Under the pieces are notes generated by a model. That model saw only the letters and a list, made by a program, of their open reading frames with translations, made no database searches and was not told the DNA's origin. Made by a program: the position numbers and the translations under genes. This document shows, piece by piece, positions 9,360 to 18,536 of a DNA stretch of 64,000 nt; the stretch's first letter is position 1, and each line of letters opens with the position of its first letter. Source of the DNA: an uncultured Flavobacteriales bacterium (GTDB taxonomy: Bacteria > Bacteroidota > Bacteroidia > Flavobacteriales_D > Parvicellaceae); NCBI GenBank assembly GCA_943788755.1, contig CALSRM010000003.1, positions 1,488,001-1,552,000 of the forward strand. The letters run 5' to 3'.

Positions 9360-10124
9360 ATGCAAAAAATTAAAACCAAATTATACAATACATTAAAATC
9401 TTGGTTGAAACGAATTGAGAGCGAAAATCATGTTTCGAAAAATTCCAAATGTACAATCCATGAATCTGTAAAACAAGAAAGTATTTTTATTGATGGATTT
9501 ATTGAGTTAGGTGAGAACTCAGTTTTACGTAAAGCTAAATTGTATGGAGTAGTTAAGGCAGGGAAAAACATAAAGATTACAGATAGCTTAATTAGTGGAG
9601 AAATAACTATTGGCGACTATTCGAAAATAATTGATGGAGTAGAGTTGCATGGGAATATCGGAATTGGAAAAAATACAACTATTAATGGAGGTAATACTGA
9701 TTTAAGAGCTTCTGTAAATAAAATTTCGATAGGTAGTTTTTGTTCAATTGCTCGAAATGTTACGTTTCAGGAGTATAACCATGATTTAACCAAGCTGACT
9801 TCATATATGGTTCGAACTAACCTAGAGGGTAAATCGTTTAAAGAAGACTTGGTTTCAAAAGGAAATATAGAATTGGGCCATGATGTATGGATAGGAACCC
9901 AGTGTGTAATCCTTTCAGGTGCTAAAATAGGAACAGGAGCTGTAATTGCCGCAAATAGTGTTGTTACTGGAGAAATACCTCCATATGCTATTGCAGCAGG
10001 TTCACCAGCCAAAGTTATTAAATATCGATTTGAAGAAAAAGTAATTTCTGAATTATTGCAATCTAAATGGTGGGATAAAACACATGAACAGATTATTGAT
10101 TTGTTTAATAACTTTAAAGGGTAA
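9360..10124 (+). CDS. Hexapeptide-repeat (left-handed beta-helix) acyltransferase
   Basis: 254 residues dominated by hexapeptide repeats (IGDYSKI, IGIGKNTT, IGTGAVIAANSVV) and the CatB/LacA-type ending PPYAIAAGSPAKVIKYRF. Enzymes of this class transfer acetyl or other acyl groups from acyl-CoA to sugars or amino sugars. As no GNAT-type PseH is found in the module, this gene is one possible supplier of the C4 N-acetyl group; equally it may O-acetylate the finished glycan. It follows pseI by 21 bases. Confidence 0.85.
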   Translation: MQKIKTKLYNTLKSWLKRIESENHVSKNSKCTIHESVKQESIFIDGFIELGENSVLRKAKLYGVVKAGKNIKITDSLISGEITIGDYSKIIDGVELHGNIGIGKNTTINGGNTDLRASVNKISIGSFCSIARNVTFQEYNHDLTKLTSYMVRTNLEGKSFKEDLVSKGNIELGHDVWIGTQCVILSGAKIGTGAVIAANSVVTGEIPPYAIAAGSPAKVIKYRFEEKVISELLQSKWWDKTHEQIIDLFNNFKG

Positions 10125-10138
10125 TTAAAATACAGTAA

Positions 10139-11032
10139 ATGATCTCCATAATAATCCCCGTTAAAAACAGAGAGCAAGAGTTGAAAAGAGCAATTGATTC
10201 AGTGCTAAAACAAACTGTTCAGGATAGCTTGGAGATAATTGTTGTAGATGACAAATCAGAAATGGATATTAATTCGATAGTGGGTAATTATAATGATCCA
10301 AGGATTGTTTGTGTTCTAAACGATAAGTCCATTAGCAACGCAAATGTTTGCAGAAACCTAGGCTTCAAAAGAGCAAAAGGAGAATACATTGCTATGTTGG
10401 ATTCGGATGATGAGTGGCTTCCTAATCATTTAGAACAAAAAATTAAATTTTTAGAAAAAAATAATTGTGAAGGAGTTTTTGGAAGTTATTATATCGATGA
10501 TTCTGTTGAGAAAAGAGATGTGATTAGTCGTCCTTTCAAAAAAGGAGAGAATATGATTAATTATTTATTGACAGATGGGAAAGCGGCTACTCCTTCTCAT
10601 GTTTATAAGGCTGAAGCTGCCAAATCAATAATATGGGACGAAGCGTTATTGAGGCATCAAGATTTTGATTTTAGTGTACGATTTGCAGAGAAATTCTCAT
10701 TCTTGCCAAGCAAGGAGGTTACTTGTATTGTGCATTGGACAAAAGGAGAGAAACGTCTAGAAGATGTGGATTCTCAAATTCGTTTTATTAAAAAGCATAA
10801 ACAAAAAATTTCCCCTGAAATATACAATATGTATCATTCAGGTATTTATAGTCAAATTCAGTATCGAAAAGATCTTTCAGAAGACACTCTAAGGTACTTT
10901 AAAAAAGAAAGTGCAAGGTTTATTCAAGCTATTAGCCTAAATGAATACTTATCCTTAAATAAGGAAGGAAAAGGCAAGTTAGGCAGACTATTGCTAAGAG
11001 TTAAATATATTGTAAAAGTTTTTTTCAATTAA
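10139..11032 (+). CDS. Family 2 glycosyltransferase
   Basis: 297 residues with a GT-A domain: N-terminal SIIIPVKNREQELKRAIDSV, a VVDDKS loop, and the metal-binding DSDD in AMLDSDDEWLP. It should transfer a sugar from a nucleotide donor on the cytoplasmic face during assembly of the repeat unit. The specific donor and linkage cannot be told. It begins 14 bases after the acyltransferase and is followed after one base by the next glycosyltransferase. Confidence 0.88.
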   Translation: MISIIIPVKNREQELKRAIDSVLKQTVQDSLEIIVVDDKSEMDINSIVGNYNDPRIVCVLNDKSISNANVCRNLGFKRAKGEYIAMLDSDDEWLPNHLEQKIKFLEKNNCEGVFGSYYIDDSVEKRDVISRPFKKGENMINYLLTDGKAATPSHVYKAEAAKSIIWDEALLRHQDFDFSVRFAEKFSFLPSKEVTCIVHWTKGEKRLEDVDSQIRFIKKHKQKISPEIYNMYHSGIYSQIQYRKDLSEDTLRYFKKESARFIQAISLNEYLSLNKEGKGKLGRLLLRVKYIVKVFFN

Positions 11033-11033
11033 A

Positions 11034-12248
11034 TTGAAGCCTACATCACTCATACTACTAACCAATGGCTTTCCTTACGAACAAGGAGAGCAGTTTTTGG
11101 AAACAGAGATTCTGCATTTATCAAAGTCGTTTGAAAAGGTGTTTATTTATACAACATCAACAAAGGGAGAAAAAAGAGATTTACCCAATAATGTTGAGGT
11201 TAAGGAGTTTAAATGGGGAAGTACTTTTTCTGTTAAAAAACTTGTTTTTAGGAGAAGTGGATTGATAATGAAATTGTTCTTAAAAGAATTTTGGTCTCCT
11301 AAGCGTAAAAAGCATTACAAAGGTAATTATAAATTTCATTTCAATAATTTACTGGGAATTATCAACGATGCAGAAAAATTTCAAAATGAACTTGGGAAAC
11401 ATGAGTTAACTAATGCCAAAATATACTCCTATTGGTTTGGACCATGGGGAGATATAATGTGTATGGTAAATGTCATAAGTAATAAAAAGTATCCATTTAT
11501 TTCAAGAGTACATGGATATGATTATGACGTTGACCAACGGAAAGAAGGTTTTATTCCTTTTCGAGATTTCCAGATGAAATACATTCATCAGATATCTGCG
11601 GTTTCTGAGTATGGCTATAATCGAATTGGAAAAGAATACCCAGCATTCAAAAACATTTCCGTTTCACGGTTGGGTGTTACTGATAATGGAGATAATCCTA
11701 TGAATGAAAACGAGTTGTTTCATATCGTTTCATGTTCTTCTTTTATCCCATTAAAAGGAGTTCACTTAATAATTGAAATTTTAAAACGATTGACTTTTAC
11801 GGTGAAATGGACACACTTCGGAGATGGACCTTTAAGGGATCGTATTTACTCTTTAGCACAAGAACTTCCAGAGAACATCGATGTTAATTTTAAAGGTTTT
11901 GTTGCCAATGATGTCATTATTGAATTTTACAAGAAGGAACCTATCGATTTATTTATGAATGTAAGCGAGCTGGAAGGAATTCCTGTTTCAATCATGGAAG
12001 CAATTAGTTTTGGAATTCCTTCAACCGGATGTAAAATATGCGGTGTTCCTGAAATAGTAACAGCACAATCTGGGTTTTTGTTTGAAAAGGAATTCGAGAT
12101 TAATGATGCTGTTGCTCAAATTGTTATTTATCAGAAATTAACTAAAAGTGATAAATTTAAGTTTCGTGAGGAAGTTAAAACGTTTTGGAAAAAGAAATTT
12201 GATGCAGACGTTAATTATCCTACTTTTATTTCTGAAAATTTACAGTAA
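11034..12248 (+). CDS. Family 4 glycosyltransferase
   Basis: 404 residues, GT-B fold. The C-terminal domain has the group 1 signature: SCSSFIPLKGVHLII, HFGDGPLRD and a Glu-rich acceptor loop ELEGIPVSIMEAISFGIP. Start is TTG at 11034, directly after the preceding stop; this is the only start giving the complete N-terminal strand LILLTNGFPY. Probably a cytoplasmic transferase building the glycan repeat; donor unknown. Confidence 0.87.
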   Translation: MKPTSLILLTNGFPYEQGEQFLETEILHLSKSFEKVFIYTTSTKGEKRDLPNNVEVKEFKWGSTFSVKKLVFRRSGLIMKLFLKEFWSPKRKKHYKGNYKFHFNNLLGIINDAEKFQNELGKHELTNAKIYSYWFGPWGDIMCMVNVISNKKYPFISRVHGYDYDVDQRKEGFIPFRDFQMKYIHQISAVSEYGYNRIGKEYPAFKNISVSRLGVTDNGDNPMNENELFHIVSCSSFIPLKGVHLIIEILKRLTFTVKWTHFGDGPLRDRIYSLAQELPENIDVNFKGFVANDVIIEFYKKEPIDLFMNVSELEGIPVSIMEAISFGIPSTGCKICGVPEIVTAQSGFLFEKEFEINDAVAQIVIYQKLTKSDKFKFREEVKTFWKKKFDADVNYPTFISENLQ

Positions 12249-12253
12249 GTAAT

Positions 12254-13999
12254 ATGTGTGGAATAGCAGGTATCATAAAGTTTAGAGGAGGAGTTCAACT
12301 AAGTCAGTTGAAATCAATGACAGATGCTATAGTTTACCGCGGTCCAGATGGGGAAGGACATTGGATAAATGCGGCAAGTACCGTTGGTTTTGGTCATCGA
12401 AGATTGTCTATTATTGATTTAGGCGAAGGCGGACATCAGCCCATGCATTACCAAGATAGGTATTCCATAACTTTTAATGGGGAGATCTATAATTATATTG
12501 AACTAAAAAAGGAATTACAAGCAAAGGGGTATGCTTTTAGGTCTGAAAGTGATACAGAGGTATTATTAGCACTTTACACTGAATATGGAGAAGAGTTATT
12601 AGAACATCTTGACGGGATGTTTTCATTTGCAATCTGGGATGAAAAAGAGCAAGTGCTATTTTGTGCAAGAGACCGTTTTGGTGAAAAACCTTTTTTCTAT
12701 TTTTTAGATGATAAACAGTTTGTTTTTGGTTCGGAAATGAAAGAAATATGGGCGTATGGTATTGAAAAGGATATAAAAAAATGTAGGATAGAGAGTTTTG
12801 TGATGCAAGGTGCAGTAAAAGATTCTAACGATATTACTAGTACTTTTTATAATGGGATTAATAAATTGGATGCAGCTCACTATTTGAAAATTGAAAGAAA
12901 TCAGAAAGTGACAATAAAGCGATATTGGTCACTAGATAATATCAAAGTGAATTATAATATTTCATTCGATGAGGCTGTAATCAAATATAGAGAGTTATTT
13001 GAGACATCAGTAAAAGTGCGGTTAAGGTCAGATGTTCCGGTTGGGTCTAGTCTCTCAGGTGGGATTGATTCTTCAACAATTGTAGGTCTGGTAGATCAGT
13101 ATAAGAAGGATGGGCAATTACAGAAAGTTTTTTCAGCACGATTTAAAAATTTCCATAGAGATGAGGGTAAATTTATAGAAGAGGTTGTAATGAGTTGCAA
13201 ATCAATTGAGAGTTTTTACACATGGCCTTCAGAAGATAATATTGTTGATGTTATGGAAAATGCAGCGTACCATCAAGAAGAACCTTTTGGTTCTTCAAGT
13301 ATTTTAGCACAATGGAAAGTGATGGAATTGGCTAAAGAACATAATATTACGGTTCTTCTAGACGGGCAAGGTGCAGATGAATTTTTAGCAGGCTATATGC
13401 CAGAATACAAAACGTATTTAACTCAATTATTTTTTGAAAACAGACGGCTATATGAGAAACAATATAAAATGTATCAAAATCATTTCAAAGAGACATATCC
13501 CTTGGATCAATATAAAAATACTGAGACATTAAGGATGAAAGCAGGAAGGATAAAGAGAAGGATATTAAACCAGCCAATAGAATATTCAGCTCTAAAAGAC
13601 CGATTAAAATTCATGTTAACATCGAGTGGTTTAAAGGAGTTACTGAGATATGCTGATCGAAACTCTATGGCCCATTCTCGAGAGGTTCGACTACCCTTTT
13701 TAAGCCATAAGTTGGTTGAATTTGCTTTTTCATTGCCGGATGAGTTTTTATTACAGGACGGTTGGACAAAATATATACATCGGAAGGCGTTTGAAGATGT
13801 ATTGCCAAAAAATATTTGCTGGCGAATAGATAAAGTTGGATATGAACCCCCACAGCAAAAATGGTTAGATAACCAACTTGTTTTTGAGCGAATTAAAGCA
13901 CAACAAAAAAAATATCAAATACCCGATAATTTAATGGGAAAAGGGAATTATACTAATAGTATGGATTGGAAACTGTTTATGTCATCTTATTTTGATTAA
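12254..13999 (+). CDS. Asparagine synthase (glutamine-hydrolysing)-like amidotransferase
   Basis: 581 residues, full length for the AsnB family. It begins MCGIAGI with the nucleophile Cys2 of the class II glutaminase domain, has RGPDGEG near 30 and the ATP-pyrophosphatase loop SLSGGIDSS near residue 270. In housekeeping form it makes asparagine; copies in glycan loci are thought to amidate uronic acids or otherwise decorate sugars. A paralogue lies at 35.6 kb. The frame is intact and six bases separate it from the preceding gene. Confidence 0.86.
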   Translation: MCGIAGIIKFRGGVQLSQLKSMTDAIVYRGPDGEGHWINAASTVGFGHRRLSIIDLGEGGHQPMHYQDRYSITFNGEIYNYIELKKELQAKGYAFRSESDTEVLLALYTEYGEELLEHLDGMFSFAIWDEKEQVLFCARDRFGEKPFFYFLDDKQFVFGSEMKEIWAYGIEKDIKKCRIESFVMQGAVKDSNDITSTFYNGINKLDAAHYLKIERNQKVTIKRYWSLDNIKVNYNISFDEAVIKYRELFETSVKVRLRSDVPVGSSLSGGIDSSTIVGLVDQYKKDGQLQKVFSARFKNFHRDEGKFIEEVVMSCKSIESFYTWPSEDNIVDVMENAAYHQEEPFGSSSILAQWKVMELAKEHNITVLLDGQGADEFLAGYMPEYKTYLTQLFFENRRLYEKQYKMYQNHFKETYPLDQYKNTETLRMKAGRIKRRILNQPIEYSALKDRLKFMLTSSGLKELLRYADRNSMAHSREVRLPFLSHKLVEFAFSLPDEFLLQDGWTKYIHRKAFEDVLPKNICWRIDKVGYEPPQQKWLDNQLVFERIKAQQKKYQIPDNLMGKGNYTNSMDWKLFMSSYFD

Positions 14000-14011
14000 T
14001 TTAATAACTAA

Positions 14012-15140
14012 ATGAAGAGAGTGGCTCTATATCTTTCTGGTGTTCATGACATTTCTGGTGGCGGCGGTGCCGAGCGATTTTTTGCAGATTTATTTTCAAT
14101 CTATCAAAATCACCAAAACAGAAAATTTGAGTTATTTTTCTTTTGTGATGAATCAACTTTTAATGCATTGAAAAATGTGGGGAAGCTTCAAGAAATAAAA
14201 AATGTAGTGTTACTAAAAAATATATCAAATCGCTTTAAGAAGAAATTGGAGAATATTGATTTTCAACGAAAATTGAAGAAGTATAAAATCGACCTGGTAC
14301 ATTGCGCAAACTACGGGCGACAGGATTTTGACAGGTTGGATGGTTTGGAAAATAAAAAGGTATTGAGGGTATTGAATATTGTTGATTGCCAAGTACCTTA
14401 TGTTTTAAGCGATGAAAACGATTCAAGATTCTCTGTCTACAAAGAGCGATATCTTGATCAGCCTCAAAAAATACAATTTGATGGCGTTTTTTCTTGGTAT
14501 GAAAAGTTTATTCAATTTTTCAAGGAGAAGAAACACTACCCATGGAATCCTACAATGTTTAGCATACAGTCTCGATTTGCAGATACCAGTAAATTTAAAC
14601 CAGCAAAAACCAAAGAGAAGGTGATTGTGTTTGCAAGTAGAATGCATTTCCAAAAACGTCCAGATTGGTTCATTAAAGCAATTTCTATTCTAAAAAACGA
14701 GAGAATTTAAGGAATTGACTAATTGGAAATTCTATTTTTTAGGCGATGGAGATTTGTCAAAAGAAATGGAGGCTTTAATTATTGCTGAAGGACTTGAAGA
14801 CCTTATAGTAAGAAAACTTTCGGGAGATTTATCTACCATTTATCCAACTACTTCTTGTTATGTTTCTACCCAAGATTTTGAAAACTTCCCTTCATTGAGT
14901 ATGATGGAAGCCATGGCATGCGGTAATGCTATTATTTCAAGGAATGTAGGTCAGACTAGTTTAATGGTTGATGATGAAAAAAATGGCCTTTTATTAAAAG
15001 AAGATTCTCCAGAAGGATTGGTTGAAATGCTAAAAAAATACATTAAGTCAACTGATGATGAACGGATTGCCATGCAAAAGGAAAGTATTCGAATTGTAGA
15101 AGAAGTTCATACGTCGGTCCTCCTTTATCTCTCAGATTGA
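14012..15140 (+). CDS. Family 4 glycosyltransferase (frame interrupted)
   Basis: The N-terminal part (14012-14710) carries a glycine-rich SGGGGAERFF loop and a FASRMHFQKRPDW strand starting the donor-binding domain; the C-terminal part (from about 14703) continues with FLGDGDLSKEM and the Glu loop FPSLSMMEAMACG. Together they make one GT-B enzyme of about 375 residues. The join requires a one-base shift at or just after the A6 run at 14692-14697; in the alternative frame the reading becomes REFKELTNW, joining smoothly to the second half. This is the only frame break in the first 32 kb. It may be a sequencing error or a real phase-variable tract. Confidence 0.82.
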
Positions 15141-15181
15141 AGATTTTTGGGTAACTTTGTTAAAAGGAGAATAAAAGAACA

Positions 15182-16057
15182 ATGGTAGCAGAAATTGAAG
15201 AGTTTATTAATAAGGTTAAGGACCTAAAGGTCTTAGTAGTTGGAGAAACCATTATTGATGAATTTGTAGAAGTAGAATACCAAGGACAATCAATGAAGTC
15301 ATTCTGTCCTGTGTTTCGATTTACAGGTGCAGAAAAAAAAGTGCAGAATGGTGGTGCAGGGGCTGTTGTTGGACATTTAAAGGACTTTGTAAAGTCTGTT
15401 GAGTTAATTACCAATACGAACGAAGAGATTGTTAAAACTCGTTTTATAGATAGAGATGGAAAAAAGAAACATTTAGAATTGAATAAAATTGATAATTCTG
15501 AATTTGGTGAAATAACGGTGGATGTAACAAAGTATGATGTTGTTATTGTCGCTGATTTTGGACATGGTTTCTGTGATAAAATGAATATCGGAAGTGGCTT
15601 TAATTTAATGTGTCAAACCAACTCTAACAATTTTGGGTTTAACCGTTTGAGTAAATGGAAAAATCACCGTAAACAAAGTATTTGTTTGGATTTAAGAGAG
15701 GCTAGTCTACAAGTAAACGAGAGGTTTGAGACGTGTTCTGATGAAAAAGCTATTGAAATTTACAATTACGAAATTAATTGTGATGATTTATTTGTTACGC
15801 TAGGTGGAAAAGGGGCTTTACTGACAGAAGGAAAGGATATATTTAGACAGGCCGTTTTTAAATCAGCCATTGTTGATACGATTGGTGCTGGCGATACATT
15901 TTTTGCTTTTACATCTTTAATGTCTTCAGTAGATATAGCTCATGAAGATAAATTAATGATACCATCTTTAGCGGCAAGTTTGTCAACAACATGGCTTTGT
16001 AATGAGCAATCTGTTACACGTCAAAAATTAAAAGACTATGCAAATAAACATATATAA
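15182..16057 (+). CDS. PfkB-family sugar kinase, candidate heptose-7-phosphate kinase (HldA-like)
   Basis: 291 residues, ribokinase fold. Near the N-terminus VVGETIIDEFVEV and later NGGAGAVVGHL match substrate-binding parts of the family; the ATP/anion-hole motif GAGDTF is at 235-240 with the catalytic base D238. The segment QTNSNNFGFNRLSKW is characteristic of RfaE/HldE-like kinases. With the SIS isomerase, nucleotidyltransferase, HAD phosphatase and epimerase around it, it most likely phosphorylates C1 of manno-heptose 7-phosphate. The last 20 bases overlap the isomerase gene. Confidence 0.78.
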   Translation: MVAEIEEFINKVKDLKVLVVGETIIDEFVEVEYQGQSMKSFCPVFRFTGAEKKVQNGGAGAVVGHLKDFVKSVELITNTNEEIVKTRFIDRDGKKKHLELNKIDNSEFGEITVDVTKYDVVIVADFGHGFCDKMNIGSGFNLMCQTNSNNFGFNRLSKWKNHRKQSICLDLREASLQVNERFETCSDEKAIEIYNYEINCDDLFVTLGGKGALLTEGKDIFRQAVFKSAIVDTIGAGDTFFAFTSLMSSVDIAHEDKLMIPSLAASLSTTWLCNEQSVTRQKLKDYANKHI

Positions 16058-16559
16058 TAAGTTCTATAATGAGTATTTCGAAGGAGAAGAATTTAAAGAG
16101 TCTTTTTCCAAAGGGATGCAATTATTGGAAAATAGAAAGCGTATCTTTTTTATTGGAAACGGAGGGTCAAATTCTATCTGTTCTCACATGATGGAGGATT
16201 ATGCAAAAATTGCAAGATTTCAATCTTTTACATTTTCTGATCCAGTATTTATTACTTGTTATTCAAACGATTATGGGTATGAGAATGCCATGAAGGAATG
16301 GTTGGAAGTATATTTTGAAAAAGGAGATTTACTGATAGCGATTTCATCATCAGGGAACTCACCTAATATTTTAAATGCAGTGGACAAAGCATACGAAAAA
16401 GGAGGAGATGTTTTGACTTTAAGCGGGTTTAAACCAGATAATAAATTGCGTCAAAAAGGAGATGTTAATTATTTTCTTGAAATAGAGAATTATGGTGTTG
16501 TAGAATGTTTTCATCAAGTAATCTTACATTCTATGTTGGATGAGTATGCTAATAAGTAA
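16038..16559 (+). CDS. SIS-domain phosphosugar isomerase, GmhA-like
   Basis: 173 residues with the sugar isomerase fold: FFIGNGGSNSICSHMMED for phosphate binding, then AISSSGNSPNILNAV. This matches GmhA, which converts sedoheptulose 7-phosphate to D-glycero-D-manno-heptose 7-phosphate, the first step of heptose nucleotide synthesis. It overlaps the kinase by 20 bases, a sign of coupled expression. Length is slightly below the usual ~190 residues. Confidence 0.83.
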   Translation: MQINIYNKFYNEYFEGEEFKESFSKGMQLLENRKRIFFIGNGGSNSICSHMMEDYAKIARFQSFTFSDPVFITCYSNDYGYENAMKEWLEVYFEKGDLLIAISSSGNSPNILNAVDKAYEKGGDVLTLSGFKPDNKLRQKGDVNYFLEIENYGVVECFHQVILHSMLDEYANK

Positions 16560-16608
16560 CATTAATACCCCTTCTAGTGCCTCAGGGCTTTTCAATATAA
16601 TAAATTAA

Positions 16609-17538
16609 ATGCAAAAAGAGATTAATAAAGTTCTTATCACAGGTGTTTGTGGATTCATTGGTTCTAACTTATTGGATTATTTATTTGAAAAAACGAGTTG
16701 GTTAATAGATGGTGTAGATAACCTAAGTACTGGTAATAAAAAGAATATCCAGCATCACTTAAACGATAGTCGGGTTGCTTTTTTTGAAAAGGAATGTAAG
16801 GATTTAACTTCATTAAAAGAATATGACGCTGTTTTTCATTTAGCGGCTTTACCGCGTATTCAGCCTAGTTTTGAAAGAGTAAACGAACATCTAGAAGCTA
16901 ACTTGAATCAAGCAATTCATTTAGTTGAATTAATGATTCAAGATAAATATTACCCAAGGTTAGTATTTAGTGGCTCAAGCGCTATTTACGGAACACCTGA
17001 ACAGATACCAACTCCTGAAACAGAAAAAGTAGATTGTTTGAGTCCGTATGCGTTTCAGAAATACGAATTTGAAAAATATTTAGAACTGATTTCAACACGG
17101 TTTCCTTTGGATTATATTTCTTTGAGGTATTTCAATCCATATGGAAATAGAAGCTTTAATCCAGATAATCCAGATAATGCATACAGTAGTGTGGTTGGGA
17201 TATTTTTAAATCGTAAAAAAGCAGGAAAACAATTATTGGTAACTGGAGATGGTTCACAAAAAAGAGACTTTATTCACGTAGCTGATTTAGCAAAAGCAAA
17301 TTACTTATCTGCAATCCATCCTGAAAAAATTAATACAGCCTTTAATGTTGGTTTGGGAGCTACTTTAAGTGTTTTGGATTTAGCTAAATTGATAGATGGA
17401 GATAATTTTGAGTTTATCGAAAAAAGAGATGGAGAATCTGATATTACATTTGCCGATACAGCAAAGATTAGGGAGGTATTAGGCTGGAAGCCTTCTATGA
17501 ATATTAAAGAATACCTGGAGGGTGAGTTAATAAGTTGA
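16609..17538 (+). CDS. NAD-dependent nucleotide-sugar epimerase
   Basis: 309-residue extended SDR. Cofactor loop GVCGFIGS near residue 11-18; catalytic SSAIYG followed by YAFQK (Tyr-x3-Lys). Overall it looks nearest to GalE/UDP-hexose 4-epimerases. Its place inside the heptose module makes an HldD-like 6-epimerase role possible, but the sequence does not decide this. The next 587 bases are non-coding, so this is the last gene before a break in an otherwise compact operon. Confidence 0.8.
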   Translation: MQKEINKVLITGVCGFIGSNLLDYLFEKTSWLIDGVDNLSTGNKKNIQHHLNDSRVAFFEKECKDLTSLKEYDAVFHLAALPRIQPSFERVNEHLEANLNQAIHLVELMIQDKYYPRLVFSGSSAIYGTPEQIPTPETEKVDCLSPYAFQKYEFEKYLELISTRFPLDYISLRYFNPYGNRSFNPDNPDNAYSSVVGIFLNRKKAGKQLLVTGDGSQKRDFIHVADLAKANYLSAIHPEKINTAFNVGLGATLSVLDLAKLIDGDNFEFIEKRDGESDITFADTAKIREVLGWKPSMNIKEYLEGELIS

Positions 17539-17577
17539 AATCACCATCTAAACCTTAATTTAATAAGTAAATTACTT

Positions 17578-17608
17578 CATACTTTTTTCCTGCGTCAAAA
17601 AAAGTATG
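17578..17608. repeat. Inverted repeat, 11-base arms
   Basis: CATACTTTTTT pairs perfectly with AAAAAAGTATG around a nine-base loop. The hairpin lies 40 bases after the epimerase stop and could act as a terminator on either strand, since each arm ends in a T run in one direction, but it also starts the palindromic block and may be part of a dispersed repeat. Confidence 0.6.
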
Positions 17609-17979
17609 CAAAAAAGGACGCTTACTATGCGGCTGCTTTTGATTCTCAATCACCATCAGCACAAAGCTTAAGTGCGTCCAAATTATCTCTTCGAGCTATT
17701 TGGTCTTACTAAATCTTTTACTTTATGCTTCAACTTAGCGAAGCGATCTCATAAGCGCTAGCGCATAATCGATCAAAAAAGCCCGAATACATTGGTCGGT
17801 TTTTTAATCTCGAATAAAACAAAGAGGATTATGATAGTAGCATAAACCAAACCCGGCCTTCAGAGGAAAGCTGTTGAAGTCAAAATGAATGAATAGAAAG
17901 ACTGGATAGCTTTGAGGAACGAGAAGATCATTCAGCCGCACTTATCATTTATGAAGAGTGAGATAGTTTTTCGCTGGCA

Positions 17980-18015
17980 GCCTTGACTTTTTTACTTCGT
18001 TTTTTGCGTCAAGGC
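17980..18015. repeat. Inverted repeat, 8-base arms
   Basis: GCCTTGAC and GTCAAGGC flank a 20-base T-rich loop, followed by an A run. The second arm shares the core TGCGTCAA with the loop of the first palindrome at 17591, which suggests that the two hairpins derive from related repeat units. Confidence 0.6.
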
Positions 18016-18125
18016 AAAAAATGATGAGCCCGTCCGGCTTGAGGGCAATTACTGATTAAGAGATTATTTAGAAGCTTTTGGAAAAATACCCAAAAAAAGC
18101 CTAAATTTCGCTAACGAAACTAATT

Positions 18126-18536
18126 ATGATAAAAGGATTTGTTTGTGGAGTTTTTGATATGTACCATGCTGGTCATGTGTTAATGTTAAAAGAATGCAAA
18201 GAAAACTGTGATTACCTTATTGTAGCATTGAATAAAGCAGAGAATATTGATTACTCTATAAATCCAAATAAAACAGCACCCCTATATTCGATTCAAGAAA
18301 GAGTTATGATAATGGAGTCTTGTTCTTTCGTTGATGATGTCTTGATATATAATTCTGAAGATGAGCTGCATAGTTTAATGGAGAAGTTAGACTTAGACGT
18401 TAGATTTTTGGGAGATGATTATAAAGGGAAACCCATAACAGGTTCAGAATTAAATATTCCTATTTATTATGCGGATAGGAGCCATGGGTTAAGTACTTCA
18501 AAGTATAAGAAAGCATTATTTGACTTAATGAAGTGA
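18126..18536 (+). CDS. Cytidylyltransferase-like nucleotidyltransferase (TagD/HldC-like)
   Basis: 136 residues. The adenylyl/cytidylyltransferase signature is present: GVFDMYHAGHV near residues 8-18 with HAGH for HxGH, and a C-terminal GLSTSKYKK in place of the ISTT block. Small enzymes of this type activate glycerol 3-phosphate or heptose 1-phosphate. With GmhA-, HldA- and GmhB-like genes beside it, heptose 1-phosphate is the likelier substrate; the TagD alternative cannot be excluded. It ends overlapping the phosphatase gene by one base. Confidence 0.8.
   Translation: MIKGFVCGVFDMYHAGHVLMLKECKENCDYLIVALNKAENIDYSINPNKTAPLYSIQERVMIMESCSFVDDVLIYNSEDELHSLMEKLDLDVRFLGDDYKGKPITGSELNIPIYYADRSHGLSTSKYKKALFDLMK

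Larger units (their letters stand above)
17539..18125. repeat. Palindrome-rich non-coding block splitting the heptose module
   Basis: 587 bases without a credible gene on either strand, in a locus where most intergenic gaps are under 50 bases. It contains at least three inverted repeats: an 11-base arm pair at 17578-17588 and 17598-17608 (CATACTTTTTT), a six-base pair at 17616-17621 and 17674-17679 (GGACGC), and an eight-base pair at 17980-17987 and 18008-18015 (GCCTTGAC). The local base composition is more GC-rich and irregular than the flanks. It looks like remains of dispersed intergenic palindromes or of a mobile element, not a simple promoter region. Confidence 0.7.

Noticed and set aside
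9767-10177. 136-codon open frame on the minus strand
   Set aside because: It lies fully inside the hexapeptide acyltransferase and the start of the GT2 gene, antisense to both, with no recognisable domain; a shadow frame.
17539-18125. Transposase or insertion sequence in the palindromic block
   Set aside because: No transposase-like frame, no target-site duplication or matching terminal repeats at the block ends could be found by eye.
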